From an uncultured Bacteroidales bacterium (GTDB taxonomy: Bacteria; Bacteroidota; Bacteroidia; Bacteroidales; UBA932), in contig CAMEBJ010000048.1 in the NCBI GenBank assembly GCA_945912085.1, positions 1-8,156 on the forward strand: 8,156 bases of DNA. Reading direction: 5' to 3'. This document shows positions 1 to 6,649 of the stretch, one piece after another. The notes under the pieces are model-generated. The model searched no databases. It saw only the letters and a list, made by a program, of their open reading frames with translations, and was not told where the DNA came from. Position numbers and translations under genes: made by a program. Within the stretch, counting starts at the first letter, position 1; the number at the start of each line of letters is the position of its first letter.

Positions 1-2269
1 AGTGGTTCTCTATCATCGCCTGAAGGGTGCATATTCTTGCAGACATCATATTGTAGAGGTTCCCCTCGTTTCTCTTGTAGGCGAACGTGACGCTCATTAC
101 GGTCATCGACACGAGAATCAGGAACATCGAGAAGAAAAGCACGGCATTGATTCCGAACCGGAAGTAATTCCTCTTGAAATTCCAGTGTGAAGATTTCCTC
201 CTCCTGTAGGAGAGGATATACATCATCGCAAAAAATATGAACAGGAGGTAGGAATATGTCACGATATATGTCATCACGCTTCGCTTCTTCCGCGAAATGA
301 TGATGTACTCGTCCTCCGAGATGGAGGTTATGAAATGGACATATCCGTTGGATCTCAGTGCTTTCTTCCCATCGACAGCCCAGTCGGAAGGGAGTCTGTC
401 CTTGTATATAATTGTAGGATAGGCATAGTGCCCCCTGTCATAGACAAGCCTGTTGGATATGTATTTGGCGTAGGAGTAATAGTTGGGGATATTGATGTTC
501 TCGGGTTTTGAATATTTACCCAGGAGGCTGTAATATCCCCTGTCTTCCCTGTTGATTTTCGGCTCGATGTCAATGTACATCCTGATGAGCCCCTTGCTCT
601 TCGAGTAGTAATGGAAGACTCCGACGTAGCCGGACTGCCCGCCCTGGTCGTAGGTGTAGATGAATCTTGAGTTGTCCGAAATCTGTGTTCCGGAAACAAT
701 CCTCTGCTCGAACTTTGAGAAACAGTCCTGCTCGTATGCCCTGCAAACCGTCACTGAAATGTCGTAATTCTGCAGCATACGCCTCATATAGCTCTCGCTC
801 AACCTGTTTGCTATTGTCTGGTCGCTCCTCTCAAGTTCGCTCAGAGCCGAAATCAGTGGGTCGGTTGCAATGGCTTCCTCCACACTTTTCAGGTAGATCT
901 CCAGTCCGAGGTCCCTGTCCACTGCAAGCCTGTTGGCAAAAACCTTCACCCTGTCCTGCTCTTTTCTGAATCCGAGCACTCCGGAGGTGATGGTAAAGAA
1001 GGCTGAACAGAGGATGGAGAAGACAATCAGGTACTTGACGGTGAATGAGTTGTATTTTATGCCGAAGAAGAAATGGACAATCGGCTCGAACATCTGGATG
1101 AGGAGCATCAGGGCAAGCATCAGCCCGGAATAGCTCAGGTACACCAGAACAGTGAACCACGTCATCCTGTTCCAGATGTAGAGCTCAAGGTAAATGTTCG
1201 AGTTGAGTATGAGGCTCTTAAGGGAAATCGTAACCCAGATGATCACAAATGCGAACAGCAGGGCGATGGCGCTGCCGTGAAGCAGGAATGCCGCCTTGGG
1301 ATGTTTTTCTAATGCCCTTTCTATGAATTTGCTGCGGACAATGTAGCCGGAGAGGATGCAGAGGGTGATGCAGAGATTGACTATTATCAGGGTCCCGAAC
1401 GAATAGAGGAATGGTCCGTCCGCGTAGATGGTCGGGGAGAAGAAACTTGTCACATCCTGCATCTGGAGTCCCCAGATGTAGGCTATTCCGGTTGCGATGA
1501 AAATCAGCAGGAGTGTAATCCTGTAGGTGATGATTGACTGGTGCCTCCAGAGGTAGAGTATGGCTGCAAGTACTGAGAAAAGAAGGGCAATCCACCGAAG
1601 TATCGAATTGGCGGGGAACGGGGTGGTCGAGTATGTCTCGCAGATGACCTTCATCAGCGGCTTTCCACCAAGAGTGATGGTCGCGCCTCCGCTCTCGGTA
1701 ATAGGTATGATTGAGTATTTGGAGTCGAGACGGAGTTTCCCGTTGATCCCGTTGTCGCTCTTCAGGACATTGTCAATCAAGCTGTTCTTGATTTCAAGTC
1801 CTCCGATGACCTTGCAGTCGAATCCGTCAGCGACATATTTGACGATATACCATTTCGGACCGATGTTCATATACTGCGGTTCTGCGGTCACGTCCGAAAG
1901 CGGGGAGGACAGGCTCATCTTCTGGTTGCCGAGTTTCTGGAAAACGAGCCTTGAACTGATGTTGTCGTTACTGATTGCAAACTGGTTGTTCCAACTCTGG
2001 AGGGTGTCATAGACATATCTGTAGATGACCATATCCTCCGGTAGATTCTCGAGATTCAGCCATTGGTCGCGGTCCTGAGCCAGTGCAACGGCGATGTACC
2101 TGTCGAGAACAGTCATCCGTTTCTCTATGCGCTTGGAGAGTTTTCGCGCGGTGGCCTCGGTGTCCATTGAGGAAGTGTTGAGCAGCAGGGAGATGAGGAA
2201 AAGCACCAGGGCCAGCAGTATGCATATTGTACCGCCGTTGTTTTTAATGTATTCCTTTGTCCTGTTCAT
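1..2269 (-). CDS. Large multi-pass membrane sensor protein, probable histidine kinase (N-terminal part only)
   Basis: This frame is open from an ATG at 2269 to the left edge, giving 756 residues with no stop, so only the N-terminal part is present. I see nine hydrophobic segments at about residues 14-30, 223-240, 248-266, 288-311, 326-349, 371-395, 412-433, 664-687 and 707-729. Arg/Lys-rich stretches after segments 4 and 8 (310-325, 689-700) fit the positive-inside rule, which puts residues 31-222 and 434-663 outside the inner membrane as two large sensor-like domains. A third external stretch starts at about 730. Each complete external domain has exactly two cysteines (152/210 and 509/516). 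The gene starts 9 bases after the rlmH stop, with GGGGAAG just upstream of the ATG, so the two are probably co-transcribed. The histidine-kinase assignment is inferred from overall resemblance to large Bacteroidales sensor kinases; no HAMP, HisKA or ATPase motif lies in the window. It could instead be another kind of multi-pass membrane protein. Confidence 0.6.
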   Translation of the reverse strand, partial: MNRTKEYIKNNGGTICILLALVLFLISLLLNTSSMDTEATARKLSKRIEKRMTVLDRYIAVALAQDRDQWLNLENLPEDMVIYRYVYDTLQSWNNQFAISNDNISSRLVFQKLGNQKMSLSSPLSDVTAEPQYMNIGPKWYIVKYVADGFDCKVIGGLEIKNSLIDNVLKSDNGINGKLRLDSKYSIIPITESGGATITLGGKPLMKVICETYSTTPFPANSILRWIALLFSVLAAILYLWRHQSIITYRITLLLIFIATGIAYIWGLQMQDVTSFFSPTIYADGPFLYSFGTLIIVNLCITLCILSGYIVRSKFIERALEKHPKAAFLLHGSAIALLFAFVIIWVTISLKSLILNSNIYLELYIWNRMTWFTVLVYLSYSGLMLALMLLIQMFEPIVHFFFGIKYNSFTVKYLIVFSILCSAFFTITSGVLGFRKEQDRVKVFANRLAVDRDLGLEIYLKSVEEAIATDPLISALSELERSDQTIANRLSESYMRRMLQNYDISVTVCRAYEQDCFSKFEQRIVSGTQISDNSRFIYTYDQGGQSGYVGVFHYYSKSKGLIRMYIDIEPKINREDRGYYSLLGKYSKPENINIPNYYSYAKYISNRLVYDRGHYAYPTIIYKDRLPSDWAVDGKKALRSNGYVHFITSISEDEYIIISRKKRSVMTYIVTYSYLLFIFFAMMYILSYRRRKSSHWNFKRNYFRFGINAVLFFSMFLILVSMTVMSVTFAYKRNEGNLYNMMSARICTLQAMIENH

Positions 2270-2278
2270 ATCTTCCCC

Positions 2279-2752
2279 TTACTCGTGGTGGTAGGGCTCT
2301 CCTTTTATTATTGTGAACGCCCTGTAGAGCTGCTCTGCGAAAATCACCCTGACCATCTGATGCGAGAATGTCATTTTTGAGAGGGATATTTTCGCGTTGG
2401 CGCGTGCATAGACCGCCCCGGAAAAACCGTAAGCACCGCCGATGACAAAAACAATGCCCCTGCCACCTGCAGACAGTTTTTTTTCGAGTGCTGCAGCCAA
2501 TTCCACGGAAGACATCTCCTTCCCCCTTTCGTCAAGGAGAATCATCTCGTCCGAGTCCTTCACTGCTGCAAGAATCAGGGAACCTTCTTTTTCCTTTATC
2601 TGGTCCCTGGAAAGGGATGAGACATTCTTCAGTTCCGGAATTTCGGCAATGCTGAATGGAATATAGTGCCGGAGCCTGGAAGTGTAAATCTCCAGTCCCT
2701 TGCGGACCCATTCCTTGTCCGTTTTACCGACAGTCAGCAGAGTTATCTTCAT
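2279..2752 (-). CDS. rlmH: 23S rRNA (pseudouridine1915-N3)-methyltransferase RlmH
   Basis: RlmH uses S-adenosylmethionine to methylate N3 of pseudouridine 1915 in helix 69 of 23S rRNA, acting on assembled ribosomes in the cytoplasm. The 157-residue product is close to the roughly 155 residues usual for the family. It has the SPOUT-family C-terminal half: the SAM-binding loop FVIGGAYGFS at 102-111, the LSKMTFSHQMVR segment at 124-135, and the family-typical C-terminus ending in YHHE. The N-terminal MKITLLTVGKT is also characteristic and fixes the start at 2752. There is no clear Shine-Dalgarno sequence; the leader before the ATG is short and A-rich, as is common in Bacteroidota. A good -33/-7 promoter lies just upstream. 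The gene is transcribed divergently from the DUF4783-like gene and is followed after 9 bases by the membrane sensor gene. Confidence 0.97.
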   Translation of the reverse strand: MKITLLTVGKTDKEWVRKGLEIYTSRLRHYIPFSIAEIPELKNVSSLSRDQIKEKEGSLILAAVKDSDEMILLDERGKEMSSVELAAALEKKLSAGGRGIVFVIGGAYGFSGAVYARANAKISLSKMTFSHQMVRVIFAEQLYRAFTIIKGEPYHHE

Positions 2753-2772
2753 CGTTCAGTTTTCGCTGACGG

Positions 2773-2804
2773 CAAAGATAGGAATGTGGCGCGGTATTTG
2801 CAAT
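2773..2804 (-). promoter_or_regulatory. Bacteroidetes-type -33/-7 promoter of rlmH
   Basis: On the minus strand TATCTTTG (2780 to 2773) matches the Bacteroidetes primary-sigma -7 element TAnnTTTG exactly. An ATTG (2804 to 2801) sits 20 bases upstream and fits the -33 element TTTG in three of four positions. Transcription should begin at about 2765-2768, leaving a leader of roughly 15 bases before the rlmH ATG at 2752. The call is by motif and spacing only. I could not find an equally good promoter on the other strand for the divergent gene. Confidence 0.6.
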
Positions 2805-2828
2805 GTTTTGGCGCACAGATTCTCACGT

Positions 2829-3239
2829 ATGAACACATTGGTAACGAAAACCGCCCTGGTGGCAGCTGTTTTGTGCTTTGGCCTGACGGCCTCGGCACAG
2901 GGAGGCAGTTACGATGTCTTTGTCCCGATTTCAAAGTACATAAAGGACGGTAATTCCGAGAATCTTTCCGCGTGGTTTGCCGACAATCTGGACATCACGA
3001 TTCTCTCCACTTCGAACAATTCAAGCCGGAATCAGGCGAAGCAGATCATAAAGTCTTTTTTCAATTCCCACACTCCTCGTTCCTTTGATATCACGCACAA
3101 GGCAGGGCGCTCGAATATGAAATATGCTCTCGGTGCCCTGAATGCCGGAGGGGAGATGTTCATTGTAACAATCTTCGTGAGCAGTTCCGGTGGAGGAGCC
3201 TATTCCATACAGCAGTTGAAAATTGACCGGATGGAATGA
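2829..3239 (+). CDS. Small secreted DUF4783-like protein
   Basis: The product has 136 residues. Residues 1-23 look like a Sec signal peptide: a short basic start, a hydrophobic core VAAVLCFGL, then ASA before Gln24. There is no lipobox cysteine at the cleavage site, so it is probably a soluble periplasmic or secreted protein of about 113 residues. The mature part resembles the Bacteroidetes family DUF4783, which has an NTF2-like small alpha+beta fold: an early helix with VPISKYIKDGN, a DNLDITIL strand, a QAKQIIKSFFNSH helix, and alternating strands ending in QQLKIDR. Function is unknown. The reading frame is open further upstream to 2700, but that part overlaps rlmH and would bury the signal peptide, so the ATG at 2829 is chosen. 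No strong Shine-Dalgarno is visible. The family assignment is from memory of its pattern and is moderately sure; the secretion signal is clear. Confidence 0.75.
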   Translation: MNTLVTKTALVAAVLCFGLTASAQGGSYDVFVPISKYIKDGNSENLSAWFADNLDITILSTSNNSSRNQAKQIIKSFFNSHTPRSFDITHKAGRSNMKYALGALNAGGEMFIVTIFVSSSGGGAYSIQQLKIDRME

Positions 3240-3272
3240 TGAAGAAAGTTTCATAAAACCGGATTTTAATTT

Positions 3273-3289
3273 TTGGCACGGTGTTTGCA
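3273..3289 (+). promoter_or_regulatory. Sigma-54 (RpoN) -24/-12 promoter match
   Basis: TTGGCACG-GTGT-TTGCA matches the sigma-54 consensus TGGCACG-N4-TTGCW with no mismatches. The invariant GG (3275-3276) and GC (3287-3288) are 12 bases apart, as required. The predicted transcription start is about 3300, which would give a leader of about 143 bases before trxA, containing the 3336-3372 hairpin. The site is in a true intergenic region, 33 bases after the DUF4783-like stop codon. Sigma-54 promoters need an enhancer-binding activator; I could not identify its binding site. The consensus comes mainly from Proteobacteria, so activity here is inferred. Confidence 0.6.
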
Positions 3290-3335
3290 AATATGTATTC
3301 CGGTTAGTTTAGTTGTTAATAATAGGGTTATAGTT

Positions 3336-3372
3336 CAGGCGGCAGGCAGAAGTGATTTCTCCCTGCCGCCTG
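3336..3372. repeat. GC-rich perfect inverted repeat (stable hairpin) in the trxA leader
   Basis: CAGGCGGCAGG at 3336-3346 is exactly complementary to CCTGCCGCCTG at 3362-3372. Between them, AGAA (3348-3351) can pair with TTCT (3357-3360) around the loop GTGAT, so the RNA could form 11 pairs, one C-C mismatch, four more pairs and a 5-base loop. Downstream on the plus strand is only a modest pyrimidine run (CTTCTTC), so it could be a weak intrinsic terminator or attenuator, an end point for a short sigma-54 RNA, or the 3' end of the DUF4783-like transcript. On the minus strand no T-run follows. Confidence 0.7.
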
Positions 3373-3386
3373 CTTCTTCAATGTCT

Positions 3387-3416
3387 TTTGTTATTCCGTC
3401 AGAAATGTTATCTTTG
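3387..3416 (+). promoter_or_regulatory. Bacteroidetes-type -33/-7 promoter proximal to trxA
   Basis: TATCTTTG at 3409-3416 matches the -7 consensus TAnnTTTG exactly, and TTTG at 3387-3390 matches the -33 element with an 18-base spacer, slightly shorter than usual. Transcription should begin at about 3422-3424, leaving a leader of about 20 bases that is almost entirely A and T (AATTAAAAAATAAAATT) before the trxA ATG. Such A-rich leaders are typical where Bacteroidota genes lack a Shine-Dalgarno. This promoter lies downstream of the hairpin and would therefore bypass it. Confidence 0.6.
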
Positions 3417-3443
3417 CAGTTCGAACAATTAAAAAATAAAATT

Positions 3444-3758
3444 ATGGAACAGATAGTAAATGATTCAAATTTCTCTGAAATTATCAATACCGACAAACCT
3501 GTGATGATTGACTTCTGGGCAACCTGGTGCGGTCCCTGCCGTGCTCTGGCTCCTGTCGTTGAGGCTCTGGCAGGTGAGTATGAAGGAAAGGCTGTCATTG
3601 GCAAATGCAATGTGGACGAAGCTTCTGAACTTCCGATGAAATTCGGCATCAGGAACATACCAACTCTCCTGTTCTTCAAGGGAGGAGAACTGGTTGACAG
3701 ACTCGTGGGTGCCGTTCCGAAATCTGAAATTGCAGCGAAACTGGATGCTTTGATGTAG
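3444..3758 (+). CDS. trxA: Thioredoxin
   Basis: A cytoplasmic thioredoxin of 104 residues, the normal length of the family. It reduces protein disulfides and is itself reduced by thioredoxin reductase. The redox motif WCGPC is at 28-32, preceded by the conserved DFWATW segment, and the cis-proline is in IPT at 72-74. The C-terminal GGELVDRLVGAVPK (80-93) also matches. There is no signal peptide, so it is not one of the exported TlpA or ResA-type thioredoxins common in Bacteroidota. The frame is open upstream to 3273, but that part crosses the sigma-54 site and hairpin and has no thioredoxin character, so the ATG at 3444 with its A-rich leader is chosen. The gene appears to have two promoters, a distal sigma-54 site and a proximal housekeeping site. 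It is followed after 6 bases by the barrel gene. Confidence 0.97.
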   Translation: MEQIVNDSNFSEIINTDKPVMIDFWATWCGPCRALAPVVEALAGEYEGKAVIGKCNVDEASELPMKFGIRNIPTLLFFKGGELVDRLVGAVPKSEIAAKLDALM

Positions 3759-3764
3759 GGATAT

Positions 3765-4451
3765 ATGAAAAAGTTCCGAATCTTGTTGACGGTAGCAGCC
3801 CTTCTGGCCGGTGCCGCTATGTCCGCCCAGGTCCGGTACGGAGTCATCGGCGGAGCCACGTTCTCAACGAACAGACTAAAGGAAATCAATTCCAAAACCT
3901 TTACAAATTTCAATGCGGGTCTGACCCTCAAGGTCGGACTTCCTGCAGGTTTCTCAATCCAGCCGTCCCTTGTTTACAATGTCAAGGGCTCCAGTATGAC
4001 CGATGTTTCGGAAATAGATGCGAATTTCAGCCATTTGGATTTGTCCGTCGGGTATCTGGAACTTCCACTGTCCATTCAGTGGGGACCGGATCTTCTGGTC
4101 TTCCGCCCATTCCTTGACGTGACTCCTTTTGTCGGCTATGCATTGAACAACAAGATGGTAGCCACGCATTCCGGAGATGTGTCCACTACCACATCGGAGC
4201 GGAATTCCTGGATTGACATGAACCGCTTCGAGTACGGAGTCGGCCTCGGTTTCGGAGTGGAAATATGGAGAATACAGGTTCTTGCCCGATACAACTGGAA
4301 CCTCGGCAGTCTTTACAATGCAAAGGAAGATGCCTCAGGCTCCACTTTCGGGCAGTTTGTTCAGAAAGCATACGGCAAGCGCAGTTTCGGAGGAGTAACA
4401 CTTACTGCCGCCATTCTTTTCGGAGGCGGAAACAGGAATAAAAACAAATAG
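3765..4451 (+). CDS. Outer-membrane beta-barrel protein (PorT-like)
   Basis: A 228-residue protein with a clear signal peptide at 1-21 (basic MKKFR, hydrophobic core, then AMSAQ). The rest alternates polar and hydrophobic residues in strands rich in Gly and aromatics, for example YLELPLSIQW (97-106), FRPFLDVTPFVGYAL (113-127), FEYGVGLGFGVEIW (156-169), IQVLARYNWNL (170-180) and FGGVTLTAAILFG (208-220), with polar loops between. This matches the small Bacteroidetes PorT-like outer-membrane barrel family of about eight strands. Unlike many barrels it ends in a polar Asn/Lys tail (GGGNRNKNK) rather than a terminal aromatic residue. Such proteins have varied or unknown functions and no ligand can be inferred. 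The ATG lies 6 bases after the trxA stop and the stop is 5 bases before the prenyl synthase start, so translation is probably coupled to both. Confidence 0.78.
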   Translation: MKKFRILLTVAALLAGAAMSAQVRYGVIGGATFSTNRLKEINSKTFTNFNAGLTLKVGLPAGFSIQPSLVYNVKGSSMTDVSEIDANFSHLDLSVGYLELPLSIQWGPDLLVFRPFLDVTPFVGYALNNKMVATHSGDVSTTTSERNSWIDMNRFEYGVGLGFGVEIWRIQVLARYNWNLGSLYNAKEDASGSTFGQFVQKAYGKRSFGGVTLTAAILFGGGNRNKNK

Positions 4452-4456
4452 TCCTG

Positions 4457-5443
4457 ATGGATTTGCAGAGACTGAAAGTATTTCTTGGAGAGGATTGGAA
4501 GGCAGTTGACGGGAAAATCAGGGCTGTTCTTGAAAGTGGCATTTCTTACCTTGACAACATCAATGAAATGGTGTTGTCAAGGTCGGGCAAACAGTTGAGG
4601 CCGCTGATTTCCCTTTTGACTGCACGTGCCTGCGGAGGAGCGAATGATGCCAGTTACCGTTACGCGGCTGCGTCTGAACTTCTCCACAATGCGACCCTTT
4701 TTCACGATGACGTTGCAGACCAGAGCGATTTCCGGAGAGGAAAGCCGACTCTCAACTCATTGTTCGGTCCGACCGTGTCGGTGCTTCTGGGAGACTACTG
4801 GCTTGTAAAAGCGCTGGACTGTCTTCTTTGCGAGGGTGATGCAGCAACCTGCCTGAGAGTTACAAAGGTTTTTGCCAAGACTCTCGGGGACCTGGCGGCA
4901 GGGGAAATGCTTCAGCTGGAAAAGGCAGGAGACGGTGACACCACCGAGGAGGATTATGAAAGGATAATCTACAGCAAGACTGCATCCCTTTTTGAAGCAG
5001 CTGCGTTGTCAGCCGCAATCTCGGTGAATGCTTCCGTGGAGATTGAGGCTGCTGTAGTAAAATATGCGGTTGCACTCGGGATGGCATTCCAGATTCGGGA
5101 TGACATTTTTGATTATTCATCTCCTTCGGAGGATGTTGGGAAACCCGTCGGGGTTGATATTCTTGAAAGGAAGATGACCCTGCCTCTTCTCGGAGCTCTT
5201 CGCAATGCCGATGCGCGGAAGGAGAAGGAAGTCCGCGACAAGGTCGGCCAGATGCCGGAGCATCCGGAATACAGGGATGAGATATTGTCTTTTGTCAGGG
5301 ACAATGGAGGAATGGAATATGCTGCAAAGCGGTTGGATGACTTTGTGTCGGAGGCCGTTGAAGCATTGGAGGTGCTGCCTGCCTCAGAGGAAAAGGAAAT
5401 ATTGAAGGGCCTGGCGTTTTTTGTCGGAGAAAGATTGTCGTGA
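4457..5443 (+). CDS. Long-chain all-trans polyprenyl diphosphate synthase
   Basis: This enzyme condenses isopentenyl diphosphate units onto an allylic primer to make the long isoprenoid tail of a quinone, in Bacteroidales presumably menaquinone. The 328-residue length is normal. The substrate site GKQLRP is at 44-49. The first aspartate-rich motif DDVAD (84-88) is followed by RRGKPT (93-98), conserved KT is at 174-175, and the second aspartate-rich motif DDIFD (215-219) is followed by GKP (228-230) and ERKMTLPLL (237-245). All catalytic positions appear intact. The fifth residue before the first motif is Ala79, a small residue, which in this superfamily favours long products over farnesyl or geranylgeranyl diphosphate. 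The chain length itself cannot be read from the sequence. It lies 5 bases after the barrel gene, in a co-directional cluster. Confidence 0.92.
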   Translation: MDLQRLKVFLGEDWKAVDGKIRAVLESGISYLDNINEMVLSRSGKQLRPLISLLTARACGGANDASYRYAAASELLHNATLFHDDVADQSDFRRGKPTLNSLFGPTVSVLLGDYWLVKALDCLLCEGDAATCLRVTKVFAKTLGDLAAGEMLQLEKAGDGDTTEEDYERIIYSKTASLFEAAALSAAISVNASVEIEAAVVKYAVALGMAFQIRDDIFDYSSPSEDVGKPVGVDILERKMTLPLLGALRNADARKEKEVRDKVGQMPEHPEYRDEILSFVRDNGGMEYAAKRLDDFVSEAVEALEVLPASEEKEILKGLAFFVGERLS

Positions 5444-5470
5444 GTACGGAAAGCATCTCCGTTGAGTATA

Positions 5471-6610
5471 ATGTTTATGGAAACATCCGGATTGAATAGT
5501 CTTGAGGAATTGGGCAGGGTACTGGTGTCGATGGCTGACGCCGGCCGTGTGCCTCACGCGATGCTCTTTTATGAAAATGAGGGCTGCGGGGCACTTCCGC
5601 TCGTACTTGACTTCTGCCGCTATCTGAACTGCCGTTCTCCAAGGAATGGAAAACCTTGCGGAGAATGCCCTTCCTGCAGGCAGATGGACAAACTGGAACA
5701 TCCGGACATTCATTTCGTCTTTCCGGTCAACACGAGCAGCCGACTGTCCTCATCGGAGAAGCCTCTTTCGGCAGCCCTTCTGAAATGGTGGAGGGAATTG
5801 GTTCTGTCCAATCCGTATTTCCTTGAGAATGAGTTGTATCAGGCTATCGGCATTGAGGGCAAGGCCGCTGCCATCGCTGTTGCTGAGGCAAAATATATAA
5901 TGGAGAAACTTTCCCTGTCGTCGTTCCAGAATGGTTACAAGGCAGTTGTGCTCTGGCTTCCCGAGAAAATGAATGCCGACACTGCAAACAGGCTGCTGAA
6001 GATTGTGGAGGAACCGCCTGAGAAGACTTTGTTCCTTTTCATAACTCATTCTCCCGAGAAGGTCCTTCAGACTATATTTTCCCGTTGTCAGAGTTTCAGG
6101 GTCCCTCCCGCTTCAAAAGAGGAGGTAGCCCGGGTTCTCGAAGAGCGCTTCAATGTCACGAAAGACCAGGCAAGGATTCAGGCTGCACTCTCCGGAGGCA
6201 GTACGGGCGTGGCCCTGAGCCTGCTCGGTGACAGGGAGGACTATAGCAGGAATATGGACCTGCTCGCGGATCTGCTCAACGGTGCTCTTGAGCGTGACCT
6301 GTCAAGGACACTTGAGGCTGCAGAGAATATCGCGTCACTTCCCTCACGTGAGAAATTGAAAGGATTTTGTATCTTTGCAGGTGACTGTGTCAGAAAGATC
6401 TATATGATCAGGGAAGGGATGTCTTCCATCTCCAATGCAGCGGAGCAGGAGCTTCCTTTCCTAACCGGGATAGCCAGGGGATGCGGGGATGCCTTTTGTC
6501 CCAAGGCTCTCGGATATTTCGACAAGGCGGCATCACTCATTGAAAGGAATGTCAACCAGAAGATTGTCTTCTGCGACCTTGCCGACCGTATTTTTTTAAG
6601 TATCAAGTAA
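5471..6610 (+). CDS. holB: DNA polymerase III clamp-loader subunit delta prime
   Basis: Delta prime is a non-ATPase subunit of the clamp loader, which opens and places the sliding clamp on DNA. The product has 379 residues from this start. It has the AAA+ layout: RVPHAMLFYENEG at 26-38, a zinc module with Cys54, 63, 66 and 69 (CX8CX2CX2C), HPDIHFVFPV at 77-86, LPEKMNADTANRLLKIVEEPPEKT at 163-186 (family-specific helix and loop), and SRC at 204-206, whose Arg is the trans-acting arginine finger for the neighbouring ATPase. The P-loop region reads EGCGALP, without the GK[S/T] needed for nucleotide binding. The start is uncertain: TTG 5462, ATG 5471 and ATG 5477 are all in frame; 5471 is preferred because GAG lies just upstream and it begins near the expected N-terminus. 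The gap to the prenyl synthase is 27 bases. Confidence 0.88.
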   Translation: MFMETSGLNSLEELGRVLVSMADAGRVPHAMLFYENEGCGALPLVLDFCRYLNCRSPRNGKPCGECPSCRQMDKLEHPDIHFVFPVNTSSRLSSSEKPLSAALLKWWRELVLSNPYFLENELYQAIGIEGKAAAIAVAEAKYIMEKLSLSSFQNGYKAVVLWLPEKMNADTANRLLKIVEEPPEKTLFLFITHSPEKVLQTIFSRCQSFRVPPASKEEVARVLEERFNVTKDQARIQAALSGGSTGVALSLLGDREDYSRNMDLLADLLNGALERDLSRTLEAAENIASLPSREKLKGFCIFAGDCVRKIYMIREGMSSISNAAEQELPFLTGIARGCGDAFCPKALGYFDKAASLIERNVNQKIVFCDLADRIFLSIK

Positions 6611-6636
6611 ATTTTAGGAATAGGATTCCTTACTTG
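6604..6636. repeat. Interrupted inverted repeat in the holB-ricT gap
   Basis: AGGAAT (6616-6621) and ATTCCT (6625-6630) are complementary around a 3-base loop. Outside them, CAAGTA (6604-6609) pairs with TACTTG (6631-6636), with six unpaired bases on the left side. The structure overlaps the holB stop codon. No T-run follows on the plus strand, so it does not look like an intrinsic terminator; it might affect mRNA processing or may be incidental. Confidence 0.4.
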
Positions 6637-6649
6637 CGAAACTTCAGGT

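Noticed and set aside
667..2012. Several plus-strand frames of 66-150 codons opposite the membrane sensor
   Set aside because: They lie antisense to one continuous 756-codon minus-strand frame with coherent membrane topology, so they are shadows.
2700..2828. Upstream extension of the DUF4783-like reading frame by 43 codons
   Set aside because: It overlaps the start of rlmH on the other strand and would put a non-hydrophobic stretch in front of a clear signal peptide.
3255..3275. AAAA-CCGGA-TTTT followed by T-rich sequence as a terminator for the DUF4783-like gene
   Set aside because: The stem is only four A-T pairs and would be too weak for intrinsic termination.
3273..3443. Upstream extension of the trxA frame by 57 codons
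   Set aside because: It runs through the sigma-54 site, the hairpin and the proximal promoter, and the thioredoxin is full length from 3444.
3335..3931. 198-codon open frame on the minus strand opposite trxA
   Set aside because: It is antisense to a certain thioredoxin gene and the barrel start, and its translation has no recognisable domain.
5462..5473. TATAAT-like sequence (GTATAATG) before holB as a promoter, and the TTG at 5462 as start
   Set aside because: Bacteroidota primary sigma uses TAnnTTTG rather than TATAAT, and the ATG at 5471 is a better start than the TTG.
6370..6377. TATCTTTG inside holB as an internal promoter for ricT
   Set aside because: The -7 match is exact, but no TTTG lies about 18-21 bases upstream and the bases encode conserved-looking protein, so chance is more likely.
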